DNA from: Sepiola atlantica
Lineage: Eukaryota; Mollusca; Cephalopoda; Sepiida; Sepiolidae
NCBI GenBank assembly: GCA_963556195.1
Contig: OY744525.1
Coordinates: 62,314,272 to 62,378,271 of the forward strand
Direction of reading: 5' to 3'
DNA length: 64,000 bases
In this document: positions 21,347 through 32,396 of the stretch, one piece after another
Position numbering within the stretch: position 1 is the first letter of the stretch
How the letters are laid out: the number at the start of each line of letters is the position of its first letter
Program-made: the position numbers and the translations under genes
Notes under the pieces: generated by a model
Told to the model about the DNA's origin: nothing
Database searches by the model: none
Seen by the model: only the letters and a program-made list of their open reading frames with translations

Positions 21347-21898
21347 AGATCTTTTTAAGAAGCTCCCCGCCACTAGTGCTAAAGTTAGTCGGCCGCTAAG
21401 AATAACCCCGCTGCCAAGGGAGACAACTTTTCGGCTTGCTAAATTCTTTACGCGTTAACCCTTTTCACACGTGTTTGAGTGCACCTTTCCTTAAAGTTTT
21501 CTTTGCTCATGAATTTGCTAAGACTCACAACCCTGGTCCACGACAAGGAGTTTGCTGTAGTTTTTTTTTTTTTTTGCAAAATCACGGAGTACTACATCAA
21601 CAGCATCTCTGCAACAATGGCCATCAAATGGTTTTATCGAGCAATTGGTCCAGATGGCGATGTAATTCACGTCAATGTCGGACAGAAGTTACTCTCCGAA
21701 ATAATAAAACATTCTTATTTTGTTAATTTATGAAAAATTTAATTACAAAAAAAATAACATCAATTAATACTAAAATCGTATATAATAAGTTATACATTCT
21801 TATTTTGTTAATTTTTTTTAAGCAAAAGCCGCTGAAAAGTTGTCTCCCTTGAATAGCGGGGCTTTACTTTTTTGGTGGAGACCTTCTTAAAAAGATCT
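21347..21898. mobile_element. foldback-type element with about 95-bp TIRs
   Basis: The left end AGATCTTTTTAAGAAG and inner GGGAGACAACTTTTCGGC are mirrored at the right end by GCTGAAAAGTTGTCTCCCTT and CTTCTTAAAAAGATCT. Total 552 bp, no transposase. Internal TTCTTATTTTGTTAATTT is duplicated. Confidence 0.6.
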
Positions 21899-22029
21899 TA
21901 TTTCTTCATTGAATTATCTCTAAAAAAAAATGTAAATATTTTCTCACATGAAATTAGTTAAGCGAAAAGGCAAGATAGGGGGGGGGTGCGAGTGTAGGTT
22001 GAATGAGCAAACAAAAATGAAAGTAAAAA

Positions 22030-22066
22030 GACTCCCAGGCAACGCCAGATCGATACAGTTAAGTAA
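22030..22066 (+). mobile_element. decayed Helitron 3' terminus
   Basis: CTCCCAGGCAACGCCAG, CGATACAG, TTAAG: a mutated version of the terminus at 46278-46310, preceded by the same AATGAAAGTAAAAAGACTC block. Confidence 0.4.
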
Positions 22067-22544
22067 CAATTCATTGAAATATGGTAAATAGATTTCTTTA
22101 TTCTTAAGAGGTATAGCCATTTTTTTTTTACTTTAAGTGACAAAGTAACCTATTTCAACTTAATTTTAGATTTTTTTTCTTTAAATTTTATCATGTCAAG
22201 TTATTTTTAGTTTTTTATTTCAATAATTGAATAAAATCGTTTTGAAATGGAAAGGAAGAAAAATCTAATAAGTTGAGATAAGTCATCTCCCTTTACACAA
22301 TAAAGTAAAAAAAAGATTCGAGTAATAATTTTAAATTGTTTATAAATATAAATTCTCCGGTTGAACGTTCATTATATTTCGTATTATAACGGGAGAATTT
22401 AAAGTATTTAAATTTATTAATAAAATAAATACAAGTTTACGTCTTGTTTATAATGTTTGCGGTAAATACAGATATATTCAAATTTAAAAAATATATATAT
22501 TTGAAAACGTGATTTCAATACAAATCTAAGGGAGATAATCACAA

Positions 22545-22660
22545 CTGGAATACTAAGGGAGATAACTGACACAGAAATACCAAGGGAGATAACTGAAACA
22601 AAAATACTAAGGGAAGTAACTAAAATTTCTTTTTTCAGAATTACTTCCCTTGGAATTTTT
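22545..22660 (+). repeat. about 31-bp repeat with AAGGGAGATAAC
   Basis: Four imperfect units, each with AAGGGAGATAACT or a variant and ACAxAAATACT spacers; the last is followed by an inverted TTACTTCCCTT. The core motif is abundant in molluscan DNA and also occurs singly at 21414, 27592 and 50622. Confidence 0.7.
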
Positions 22661-22899
22661 GTCCGTATTCACAATTCTATTTACCGTGGCGGTAAATGTG
22701 ATACAAAATATGGTTAGTGTAAGAGATACTCACTTCAACAAAAAAGGGAAGCGGGGAGGGAATAAAAATGTCCTCATTTGGAAGGACCTCTTCTTCTCTG
22801 ATTAAGGATATATACACACTGATTGCGACCCGAAGGCCAAGTAGTAATTGCTATGTGCTGTTGCTAGAGATTTGTACATCTCCCTACACTTCTATTTGT

Positions 22900-22965
22900 T
22901 GGTTAGTTGTTGGGTTTTACGGCATGTCAACCGCCATTTGTTCATTTTATACCGGAACAATATGA
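22900..22965 (+). repeat. interspersed repeat with TTTTACGGCATGTCAACC
   Basis: One of several short copies sharing TTTACGGCATRTCAACC, a gap, and GGTTATTTAATGCCG: others at 27975-28045, 52194-52390, 53930-54055 and, reversed beside a 5S-like head, 62895-62965. It may be the shared 3' domain of a SINE. Confidence 0.45.
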
Positions 22966-23029
22966 TTAGTTGATAGGTTTTGTAGGTGTATATTTTGTAA
23001 ACAAATAGTCTATAAACGATAGTGTCTCT

Positions 23030-23285
23030 TTAACTAATAGATGGAGTCTTGACGGATACAACCACTAAGTACGCCTAGGAGTAATGACTCCCCACTCCCT
23101 AAAGCTCCCAAATTAGGGCCCCACCACTGAATGCCGTTTTGTGCCATACACACAACAGTTGGAGATAGAGAAAACTTGAGTAGGTCGAAAGGGCTGGGAA
23201 TTATGGATTTGGAGGTAGGGTAATGGCGAGCACCTTGCTCAAGGGTGTTAGAAGCTGTTTTCTGTCATGCCTGAGGCATCATATA
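23030..23285 (+). repeat. interspersed repeat family D
   Basis: About 260 bp with CTCCCAAATTAGGGCCCCAC and CACCTTGCTCAAGGGTGTTA. Copies at 24020-24345 and 55030-55350 keep the same order of blocks. No coding, no clear ends, class unknown. Confidence 0.5.
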
Positions 23286-23289
23286 TATA

Positions 23290-23672
23290 CAGGGTGGGCA
23301 AAAATAAGGGTCCTATTTTTAAAAATTCATAACTTTTTTATTTATTGATTTTTTAAAATTCTTTTTTTAGAATAATTAAAGGACCCCTTCCGAAGCAAGC
23401 ATGAACCGTATTAGCCCTAAGGAACGTACCCTCATTTAGAAAACATTATTTTTTCTTAAAAAACTCAAAACAGTGTAAAAAACAATACTTTGTTTTTGTA
23501 AGTTTTAAGAAGTGTTTTTCGGCTAAAATTTGTTTTGTTTATTTCAAAAAATCTCGGAAAGGTCAGTCTACACACACATAAAGTTTGGTGAGTTTAACTT
23601 TTATTTTGTGGAAGTTATTCAAATTCAAGTTATTCAAATTTAAAGATAGGACCCTTATTTTGGCCCACCCTG
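23290..23672. mobile_element. mariner-type MITE, 383 bp
   Basis: Ends CAGGGTGGGCAAAAATAAGG and its near-exact complement at the right, flanked by TA on both sides inside (TA)n. The interior has no transposase. The copy at 44318-44698 is the same element in the opposite orientation. Confidence 0.8.
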
Positions 23673-23677
23673 TATAT

Positions 23678-23712
<35 letters not shown>

Positions 23713-23715
<3 letters not shown>

Positions 23716-23796
23716 GTAGTTATGAAAGTATATTTATTGAAATTTTCATAACTTACTACCTAGCTCTACTCACATATTGAGCACTGCTGTAATGTA
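23713..23796 (-). mobile_element. hairpin repeat related to the ribozyme element at 36330
   Basis: GTAGTAGTTATGAAAGTATA pairs with ATTTTCATAACTTACTAC after a tiny loop, and the following CTAGCTCTACTCACATATTG is the complement of the sequence left of the hammerhead at 36330-36362. The ribozyme itself is absent. Confidence 0.6.
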
Positions 23797-23862
23797 ATAC
23801 TGAAAATCGATACATAAAATATATCTCCTTATAACATGTTATGTGGATACACGAAATAATAA

Positions 23863-23899
<37 letters not shown>

Positions 23900-24019
23900 T
23901 ATATATGTACTTGTGTTTGTTTTAATACATATACATATTATGCACACATATTGTACATCAATTTATTTAATAGGTGTATATTTAGTCAACAAATATTCTG
24001 TAAACGATAGTTCATATTT

Positions 24020-24345
24020 AACCCATAGCTGGGCTCCACGCCAGGTTAGAGTTGAGGTCTATTAGTAATAAAATCTAAGAGGTGACTACACACTCTCCAA
24101 AGATCACAAATTGGGGCCGCATCTCTAGATCCAGTTTTGCGTCGATGTAGGTTGCGGGAGCTTAAGTAGTTGATAGGGTTGGGAAATAGGGTAGGCAGAA
24201 AAAAACGTGATAAGGGTGAGAATGATTCGTTTCGGGGTGGTGGTGCATGCTAGAGACGAACATCTTGCCCAAGGTTGTCCGAGGTAGTTTATTGTGCCCC
24301 ACCCATCACGTCATTGTGTGTGTCTCTGATACGCGGCAACACTAG
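24020..24345 (+). repeat. interspersed repeat family D
   Basis: Second copy of the family at 23030-23285, extended to the right by GCCCCACCCATCACGTCATT and GGCAACACTAGGAGGC. Confidence 0.5.
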
Positions 24346-24413
24346 GAGGCTACTCTTTGTAACAGACAAATATGTAAATTTTTATTTCGTCACCAAATAT
24401 CATAGAACTAGCA

Positions 24414-24580
24414 GGAAAACCCGACGTTGCTCGGGATTGAATGAGGCTCACTAGCATGTACTTTTTCATTATGCTCATAACACTATATCGCTTTTTTTGT
24501 TATCACTGCCCCATCCTCATGTTTCGTCCCCTAATATAGGTGGAAGAAGCTGAAATGTTGAAAAACTTCTGAATTATTTT
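24414..24580 (-). mobile_element. Helitron 3'-end fragment
   Basis: Minus strand ends with hairpin CCCGAGCAACGTCGGG and CTAG|T. Same family as the complete copy just to the right, but truncated after about 165 bp. Confidence 0.55.
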
Positions 24581-24642
24581 TAATCCTCTAAAATCAAAGA
24601 ATTATCCAATTTTAGTAAATAAATTATATATTTTATAAGAAA

Positions 24643-25193
24643 CTAGCAGGAAACCCGACGTTGCTCGGGATTGAATGAGGAGCTCTACTATGTACTTTTT
24701 CACTATGCTCATAACACTGTATTACTTTATTTGTTTTTACTCCCTCCTCCTCCTCCCATTTCCCCCTAATATAGTTGGAAAAAGTTGAAATGTTGAAAAA
24801 CTCTCTACTATTAGTGTCTTATACATATGGTTTAAATTTCATTAAAATCGGATACACGTATTTAAAGTTTGAAGGTTTTTTTGTCCCCATTTAGAGGTGG
24901 AGGCATATAGAGGGTAACAGATATTCGGGACCACTTCCATTGTCTTCTACAGAAAATTTTATGCATATGATTTAAATTTGATAAAAACAAGATATATTTT
25001 AAGTTTTAAGGGGGTTATACACTCATAGCCATCCTTAGGGTGCACATAGAGATTCGGAAATACTTCTATTGTCTTCCTCAGTAAATTTTACATAAGAATA
25101 CGCTTTTAGATTTTATGTAGATTCTCTGAACTTTTCTTTTTATAGGGAACACACAAATATACACACAGACATTGAGTTTTTTATATATATAGA
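24643..25193 (-). mobile_element. non-autonomous Helitron, 551 bp
   Basis: On the minus strand: A|TCTATATATATAAAAAACTC at 25193 and hairpin CCCGAGCAACGTCGGG then TTTCCTG and CTAG|T at 24646-24643. The A and T flanks are intact. Homologous over its length to 37570-38310. No Rep/helicase, so it depends on a partner. Confidence 0.7.
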
Positions 25194-25529
25194 TTAACAA
25201 ATTCTGATAAAAATTTCTGCATTCTTCTCATAAATTACACATTTTATAAGGAAATACAAATTTTCATATTTAACATCATAGCTATTTTTAAAAGAGTGGA
25301 ATTTTGAGAGTATTTAAGGTTGGGTCAGATAAATGCCCATTCACTCGAACTGTTTAAAAATGTAATATGTTGTAACTGTTAAAAGAGTCTCTACTATATT
25401 GTTTAGGCAGCATTTTAAGTAGGACAAAACCAACAAAGGAAGCCTTCAGAGCACTACTGAAACGATCCGTTTTGAGCCTCCTAGAAGGCTTGACCTCATC
25501 CTACAATTGTTCCTAGGAATTTTCTTTTT

Positions 25530-26030
25530 TTAATAATGAGTCACCACACTTATCAAGGCCTGGGAGCCACTCAAGGACAAGGGTTAAAGAGATCATCGGT
25601 TGGACGATGACCGCCACCATGCAAGGATTAGAAACAACCGATGGATTGTGCAGAAGATTTCTTGAGAAGAATTGATTATGCAGGAGGACGGCTCAACAAG
25701 TATTTGTTTACATTAGACTTGAAAACGACCACATTGTAGATGATTAAGAAGCAGACTCGCGGTATTTTGTTCTACAAATGGGACGGACGTTCTAGGAAAG
25801 AAACTCTGTTCATGGAAGTTCCGCTTGGTCTTTGGTATAGAATGAGAAAAAGGAATGTTCTCTGCTGTGGTTGTAGCCAAGCTGGTTCTGGCTGAAAAAG
25901 GTTTTGCAGGGGGGAGGGGGGCGAAGAATTGGAGCTCAGTCGAGCACCTATCATGAACATAACAATACAGTAAATGTTTGCAAACATCTACGTCAGCAGC
26001 GTTGTTGAGGCCAGGACTTACCAAACCTTT
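25530..26030 (-). pseudogene. LINE fragment, RT C-terminal region and 3'UTR
   Basis: Minus-strand frames give HLLYCYVHDRCSTELQ, FSARTSLATTTAENIPFSHS, KRNFHEQSFFPRTSVPF and the 3'UTR with AATGAGTCACCACACTTATC on the plus strand. Same family as 4478-5090, here with a better preserved 3'UTR. Confidence 0.65.
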
Positions 26031-26174
26031 TGAATTGAAACCCTCGTATTTTTATAAAATTACACAATATCCGTTCACATGTAATTATATATGAAAATAT
26101 ATTACGTACCAATATACGTACTTCTGTCATGCTGTAGACAGCTACTAATAATATGCTTAAAAAATGCTGTTTAT

Positions 26175-26515
26175 CATCATATTCGGTTTAATGTTCATTT
26201 TACATGCTGGCATGTGTTGGTTGGCTTTGAGAAATTGACTTCCAAACTAACCTATCTCTGGACAGGTCTTTATTTACCCCTCGTTCTCTCTAATGTTTTC
26301 CTTGGCCTTCCCCTCTGAACTAGATATGTTACCTCAACTGTTTTAAATCTACTGACCTAAGCACTCTCATCCATTCTTTCAAATGTGACCAAACTAACAA
26401 AATCTCCCGTTCTGCACACACCTTTCTATAGTATCAAAATTTAATCTTCCTCTCTGCTTATCAGCTCTAAGCCTATCTTTAAGGCTCACATTATACATTC
26501 ATACTGTTCATGCCT
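26175..26515 (-). pseudogene. LINE 3' end
   Basis: Third long copy of the (GAT)n-tailed LINE. Minus strand includes YNVSLKDRLRADKQREED-like codons at the far end, then GTGTGCAGAACGGGAGAT, and at the left AAGCCAACCAACACATGCC with a short remnant of the GAT tail. Confidence 0.6.
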
Positions 26516-26856
26516 AAATTAAAAATTAACTACTATTTTTCTATGAAAACGAGATAAACTATTAAATCAAAGATAAGAAATCATATTTAAGTGTAGGCAT
26601 CAAAATAAATATTTACTAAAAATAATAAAACTAAAACTAAAACTAATCAAGTGTAAAATACTATAGCGTAGATAGTAGTTTATTCGAGAATAACATTTTT
26701 TTAGTTTTTTAGTAAATATTTTGGTCACAGCCACTGTCACAATTTCTTCCATTTTAATTTATTTGAAAATTCATTAATCTTGCGTAGTTAAACATAAAGA
26801 AGGCTCTTTACTTCTACATTATCCTTATGGATAATAGTGAAGTAAAAATACTTATT

Positions 26857-26926
26857 ATTTTGCTATCTAATTTACATACGTGTTTATGGTGTGTATGAAC
26901 ACACTATGTAAATTAGATGACAAAAT
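26857..26926. repeat. small inverted repeat (hairpin)
   Basis: ATTTTGCTATCTAATTTACA and its complement TGTAAATTAGATGACAAAAT frame a loop of about 20 bases. Arms are about 26 bp with two or three mismatches. Confidence 0.6.
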
Positions 26927-27270
26927 AAAATTAAAAAGCAACAATGAAAAAAAAGAGATTCAGACTTTCTCTAAATGCTCACAGAGACATTAAAAGTATT
27001 AGGAGTGGCTGAATTAACATACAGTGAGTGAAGGAGAGAAGAGAGAGAAAGAGAGGGAGAGAACAATAGAAATACATAGATAGTTAAGTTAGAGATGAGT
27101 GACTTGTTCAGTTAATTACGAATTACTGTTCTTAGAAGAATTAAAATGGATAATTCAATCCCAGAACTAAAGCATATTTTAGCATGTATTTGGCGGCATT
27201 AAAGTATATATGGGGTGAAAAGCCTTTAAGAAACGAACGTTGATTCATTCAACTAGTATAATAATAGATT

Positions 27271-27480
27271 TCTATATATACTACTAAAATTCTGTGGATC
27301 TTGCTTGTTTGTGCTCATGCACACTTGATGATGTCACAAAAGGATGACGTCATAAGTGTGCAAACAAACAAGGATGACGTCATCCATTAAAACAGATCAG
27401 GATAATCGTGTAAAATGATGACGCCATCAATCAAATCTAATATTCAACATATCGAAATACCGGATAATGTCGTCCATTAG
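27271..27480 (+). mobile_element. possible Helitron 5' end
   Basis: TCTATATATACTACTAAAAT resembles the TCTATATATA start of the Helitrons here, followed by repeated GATGACGTCAT blocks. No 3' end was matched, so only the terminus is suggested. Confidence 0.3.
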
Positions 27481-27974
27481 CAGTGAAAAGGTTGAAGAGT
27501 TCTATTCAAGGGTGATAATAAAATTAGATAAAATAACAATGGGTTATACATTTAAAAAGAAGAGTAATACTAAGAAAGTATATGGTTCAAGGGAGATAAC
27601 TTAATATTTAGATGGCTTAGCTTTAAGCAATATAGTGGAAGTTAGATATTATTATTATTATTAAATTATTATTAAGTTGTTAAATAGAAAATTTAATTCA
27701 AGTAAAAATGTTTACCATATGCTACACAGTGAAAGACTAATTGACATAATATTAAACGCAAGAAAGAAAATAATTGGTATGTTTAAAATTTCTATTTAAT
27801 CATAGATGGAGAATTAATAATTAAAGAAAAATTTATTGTGGAGGAAAAAGAAGGTATAACGTATTTTATACATATATAAGAAAATAATGTTTATATCTAT
27901 TTGGTTAATATTAAAAAAAATTATATTGTAAGTTCATCAAATAGCTTATAAATTGTGTAGAAGTAATAATTTGA

Positions 27975-28045
27975 TATGGTTTGGTTTGGTTTGTTTTACG
28001 GCATATCAACCATCTATTGGTTATTTAATGCCGAATAAAATTGTC
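27975..28045 (+). repeat. interspersed repeat with TTTTACGGCATATCAACC
   Basis: GGTTTGGTTTGTTTTACGGC, then ATCAACCATC and GGTTATTTAATGCCG. See 22900-22965. Confidence 0.45.
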
Positions 28046-28134
28046 AGATGGAATCCGAAGGTAGGATAATTATTTTATATTGTTTTGAAAAAAGTGATAA
28101 AATAAAATAAAATAATAAATTTGAAATTAATTTT

Positions 28135-28445
28135 TTTTTTTAAAGTTCAACTTCTTTGATGAAGTCTAAGATTTTGGTCGGATTTGTGTCGTTAAAAAGG
28201 TCCTTTAAACTTTTCGAGTTGTAGTATTTTCTTTCAGCTTTGTTGCAGATCCTGAGAGTCTATTAATATATGCTTGACTGTATAAGATTCTTGACATGAT
28301 ATACACATTGGAGACTCTTCACCTTCCAATAAATGTTTGTGAGTAATATGTGTATGTCCTTTACAGCATCTGGCTACTAACACCTCTTCTCTTCTTGCCT
28401 TTCTGTGGCCTAAAGGCGATGCATCAATAGTTGGCCAAATCTTGT
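28135..28445 (-). pseudogene. LINE ORF2 C-terminal (post-RNase H) fragment
   Basis: Minus strand reads ASPLGHRKARREEVLVARCC, KGHTHITHKHLLEGEES, PMCISCQESYTVKHILID then, after a frameshift, LKDLFNDTNPTKILDFIKEV. The GHTHxTHxHLL and C-x2-C..H pattern is the terminal domain of RNase H-bearing non-LTR elements (I/Jockey group by recall). It lies directly beside the repeat at 27975. Confidence 0.65.
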
Positions 28446-29235
28446 GGAAATAATTTGATATGAAATTACTGAAGTCTAAAATTATTATTAGTCCAATACG
28501 AAGATTTATCTATTAAAACAGATAATATCCGGTACCAGTAAACCTTTTAATTGTTAAAGAGGAGAGTTCTAACACATATATTAAGGACAACTTATATGTA
28601 TGAGTGTAATGAGCAAAGCCGATCTCTCCGAAGTAAACGACACAGAATCGCCCGTGCTGTAAATATAGAAGCCTCGAACTAAAAAGTGAGATACAGTGAG
28701 GCTGATTTGAACTGTCAACCTAAGGGTTAAAAAAGATTTCTCATATAAGGTGGATGATTCGCCTGTCCGAGAAGAGAAAACTGAGAACGTCTCTAGTATC
28801 TAGGGCATTTTGGTTGAGAAAGATTTAGCGATAGCAGGTGTTTTTTTGTCCAAGATGATGTCACCGTGAGACGTGCAGCTTTTGGTTATTGGACAAGTAA
28901 AACATATTTTACGTGGGTACCATGAAGTGAAAATCAAGAAATTAGAATACGAGACGTATGCTGTTAAAACTTTCTCACTACAATAAGAAAAGCAAATATT
29001 ACTATAGATTGCGAAAGTTTAAAACAGTTTGAGTGCGAGTTTTGCCAGATTTTGAGTCAAGAAATAAGATCAGAGCCGAATCAGCATGTGACGTAAACCT
29101 ACCTCATCCTTTGAGGATTAGTGTAGTATATGTTCGTTAATACCTCCTCCTTTGGGGTCAGTGTTTGTTATTCGTTCATCATGATTTCATCTTCCCAGCC
29201 TAGCAAAAGTATGCGACCCAGGGAGCATATATCTG

Positions 29236-29239
<4 letters not shown>

Positions 29240-29299
<60 letters not shown>

Positions 29300-29303
29300 T
29301 TTA
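29240..29303. repeat. (TA)n plus T-run
   Basis: About 20 TA units followed by T22. The long frames on both strands across 29130-29579 run through this and are not credible genes. Confidence 0.95.
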
Positions 29304-29627
29304 ACAAAAATTCCTTTAATAATAATTTTCATATTTTTCAAATATTTGAACTTTGGTTTTTTCGAAAGCCAACTTATCCATCTGTATTTCTCCTCCGATG
29401 ATAAGATTTCGATCTTTAAAAAGCCTTGGCTTAAGGAAAGAATAATAAACACTAGTTTATTACTGAATACACCTTGCATTGAACAATTGAAATTTGAAAT
29501 AAATTTGGACAATCATCGCATATTTATCACTCTTTTTTCTTCTATCTATATATATATATATATACATATATATATTTAATGACAGATCAGAGTTATACCA
29601 TACTGTGATTTAATGTCAATTCCTGAG

Positions 29628-29665
29628 CAAATAAATAATTCAAAGTGTAGTATCTGTTCTCAGCA
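29628..29665 (+). mobile_element. solo U2-like SINE head
   Basis: GCAAATAAATAATTC and AAAGTGTAGTATCTGTTCTC only; no family A or B body follows. The junction is identical to the one at 9740-9772. Confidence 0.5.
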
Positions 29666-30054
29666 TCTCATTTACTCTTTTACTGTTGACGAAACTATTG
29701 TTTCAAACAATAATAATAATAAAAAAACAATAACATAATGATACGGCGTCGTTAACAGGAGAGAGAGAGAGAAAAGGAGAGAGAGAAAAGGAGAGAGAGA
29801 GAGAGATGAGATTAGTTTATTTTCTTAAGTAAAACTTATCTCGCGTTTTTTTTAAACCTAACTCGGGTATTTCTTTTTTCGTCAGATGTAACTCGCTTAT
29901 TTGTTTATTTGTTTATTTTTTTTTCTTGTTGAGTTTTTTTGGGGTGGGTGTAAGTTTCACTTCGATTAGTTGTGTTCGGCTCGTACAGTAAGATTTACCT
30001 CGCGTGTGACAACAGTAGGAAATCAATTGTTATTGATAAAAAATAAATTACTAT

Positions 30055-30085
30055 TCCCCCGGGCAATACCGGGTAACACTGCTAG
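30055..30085 (+). mobile_element. Helitron 3' terminus
   Basis: CCCCCGGGCAATACCGGG hairpin, TAACACTG, CTAG|T at 30082-30085. The upstream body is AT-rich with GA microsatellites; the 5' end was not located. Confidence 0.5.
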
Positions 30086-30551
30086 TTTAAAATAGTAAAC
30101 TTTTCAAACACGAAACGTTAACATTTTGGTAATTTCTAAACATTTATTTACTTTTTAAATGTGACCCAAAGAAAAGAAAAGAGAGAAGAAACAAATTTGT
30201 CTTTTCACTGGCAATTTACAAAAATCGAGTCGGTCGCTTTTTCTTGAGAGCGACCGAGGTTTGAAACATTTGAACGACGTTGGAAAACGTTTGAACACAA
30301 ATGCTAAATATTTGTCCAGAGAATAGAACAATATTGCGAAAAAGAACATTTGTTATATTAAAATTTAAAAAATAATTGACTTAAAATAAATATTAAATAA
30401 TAGTTAATTAATAAAACTAACTTTTACAAAACCAATATGCAAATTAGTTAACCTTGCGAATCTGATATCACATCTATATAAACGGTATATAAACAAGATG
30501 GTGCTTCTATTCAGTAAGTTGAATTAATTGGAAATACACCTTTTGACTTAT

Positions 30552-30877
30552 AGCGCGGCCTTTTGGCTAAGATCAAAGTGTAGTATCTGTTTCGATGGAT
30601 ACTGCACGCCTGTCCTGTGCAGTTCTAGGAGGTCCACCCTCCCAGGCTTTGCCTCCCCTCTTTGGGGAGGAGTAAGTTTATTGCTTACTGTCTGAGGCGC
30701 CCCTACCGGGGAATGCCGACGGGGCTGCCCAGGCAATTTTTAAATGGCCAGAGTGCTCACCTCTCGAGCGCTGGCTTTTCAAACCCCACTTTCTCGACCC
30801 GATCTTGGGTCACATCTTACTTGTGGGAGTAAGATAAAACTGGCCTTGTGCCTAACTCCTGGGGAGGAGTAAATAAA
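30552..30877 (+). mobile_element. U2-headed SINE, family A (short form), with TSDs
   Basis: Best-preserved copy. It starts AGCGCGGCCTTTTGGCTAAG then ATCAAAGTGTAGTATCTGTT, the U2 snRNA 5' end including the GTAGTA branch-point-recognition stretch; the AAAG form fits invertebrate U2. The body is GATGGATACTGCACGCC, GTCCTGTGCAGTTCTAGGAG and so on, ending CTTGTGCCTAACTCCTGGGG, AGGAGTAAATAAA. It is flanked by perfect 14-bp duplications ACCTTTTGACTTAT at 30538-30551 and 30878-30891. This proves insertion by target-primed-type copying and fixes both ends. Confidence 0.85.
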
Positions 30878-30949
30878 ACCTTTTGACTTATCGTTCGTGA
30901 GAGAAATGAGCCCAACTTTCGCATTTAGATACATACGAAAACTATAGCC

Positions 30950-31490
30950 GTCCTAGGACGGTAAATTAATTCTCCAAACGGAACATTTTTCCACCACATT
31001 TAGGTCCTCTTATGAAGATTAAAATCAAGATATAATGCTACTAAATCTTATACTTAGAATCCTTATTCCAATTTTGATCAAAATCTATTACATTATTCTG
31101 ATTTTAGAAAATGTTTAAAACTTAAAGCTTTTTAAAGTCGGGGAATCTTGCTTAATTGCTGTCTAATGACTATGGATGAAATTCATTGAGTTTTCAAATG
31201 GGAGGTTGTGACCATATTATGCCCCCTAAAATACCTTTTAAATACAACAAGAAACTGAAATTTGAAGAATATTTATTAATTTATATCGAATACCTAGCGT
31301 TCAAAATTCCATAAAATTCGGAAATATCGCAATTTTCACAAAAAGCTTCCATCTCCCTTTCACCCTATTTTGCATAAAACTTAATTAAACTAAATATAGC
31401 TCACATTACGACCTATACGCTTAGCAGCTGTATTCCAAAATTCATACTAATCGGTTAATTAGTTTAGGAGTGAATCCTTTATATACACAT
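30950..31490 (-). repeat. interspersed repeat family E
   Basis: About 500 bp homologous to 32818-33215 and 47852-48340. Its minus-strand start GGATTCACTCCTAAACTAAT and blocks such as AGCTGCT, TTTTGCATAAAA, GGTTGTG and AAGCAAGATTCCC recur in order. It may be the 3' region of a LINE, judged only from the TTAGTTTAGGAGTGAATCC end; no coding is seen. Confidence 0.5.
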
Positions 31491-32396
31491 ATATAAACAT
31501 ATACACATACCTAACTTATATATATATATAATAGTAGTAGTGCTGGAACTGTATCTTTCTTCTTTTCTTCAGTTTATCTGTTATTTTAATCTCACAAAAT
31601 ATTGCTTCATTTGTTTTTATATCTATCGTGAAGAACCATATTTTCTATTTTCCTGTCTGATGAAGCTGACTTTTAATGCCCTCGCCCAGATTATTTTTTG
31701 ATGTCTACAGTCCCTTCAGTTTTATATCTTGATACAATTCTCTGGGCTGTCGACTTTGATCAATTCAATTTCATGGCAATTCTTCGAATTGATAAGGCCT
31801 TTTCATACGTAGCTATCACAGCAGACATCGTTGGAGTTGTACTTTGCACACTTTAGAAGGAAATAATGAGCTCATACTTATATCTCTATTTATATGAAAT
31901 TAGATATGAGTATATATATATATATCAAGGGAGGCGCGAGAGCGCTCTATCCCTTAATAGACTTCAAAAACGGCCTATGCTAGAAATCTCATTTCTTTGA
32001 TCAATCATAACTCAAAAACCAATAAACCAAATTAGTTAAAACTTTGCACAATATTTTTTTTTGATAGGTTCTATAAGTGTGTAGAATTTCAGCATCATTA
32101 GTCAAGGCAACCCAGAGATCCAGAAAGTTCACTCATGAAATCATGTTATTTGTGTGTACGTACATACGTACGTACATATGTGCCACCCTGTATCTCATCA
32201 ACTATTTGATGGATTCAGCTGATTTTTGGCAGAGATAGAGGTTCTAGGGTCTAGTTGATGGCATTTTAATTTCAATTTACCATATACCTTAGTTTTCCAG
32301 AAAATTCCAAAAAACCTTAAAAATGACCAGTATTCATACATATATCAGTTATGAGAAGACATTGTATTGAGGCATAGCCTTTACAAGAGTAGTGAC

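Noticed and set aside
29130..29579. Frames of 149 and 114 codons on opposite strands
   Set aside because: Both cross (TA)n plus a T-run and show no protein-family signature.
30554..30590. A functional U2 snRNA gene
   Set aside because: Only the first ~45 bases of U2 are present and the Sm site and 3' stem-loops are absent; the body is a repeat.
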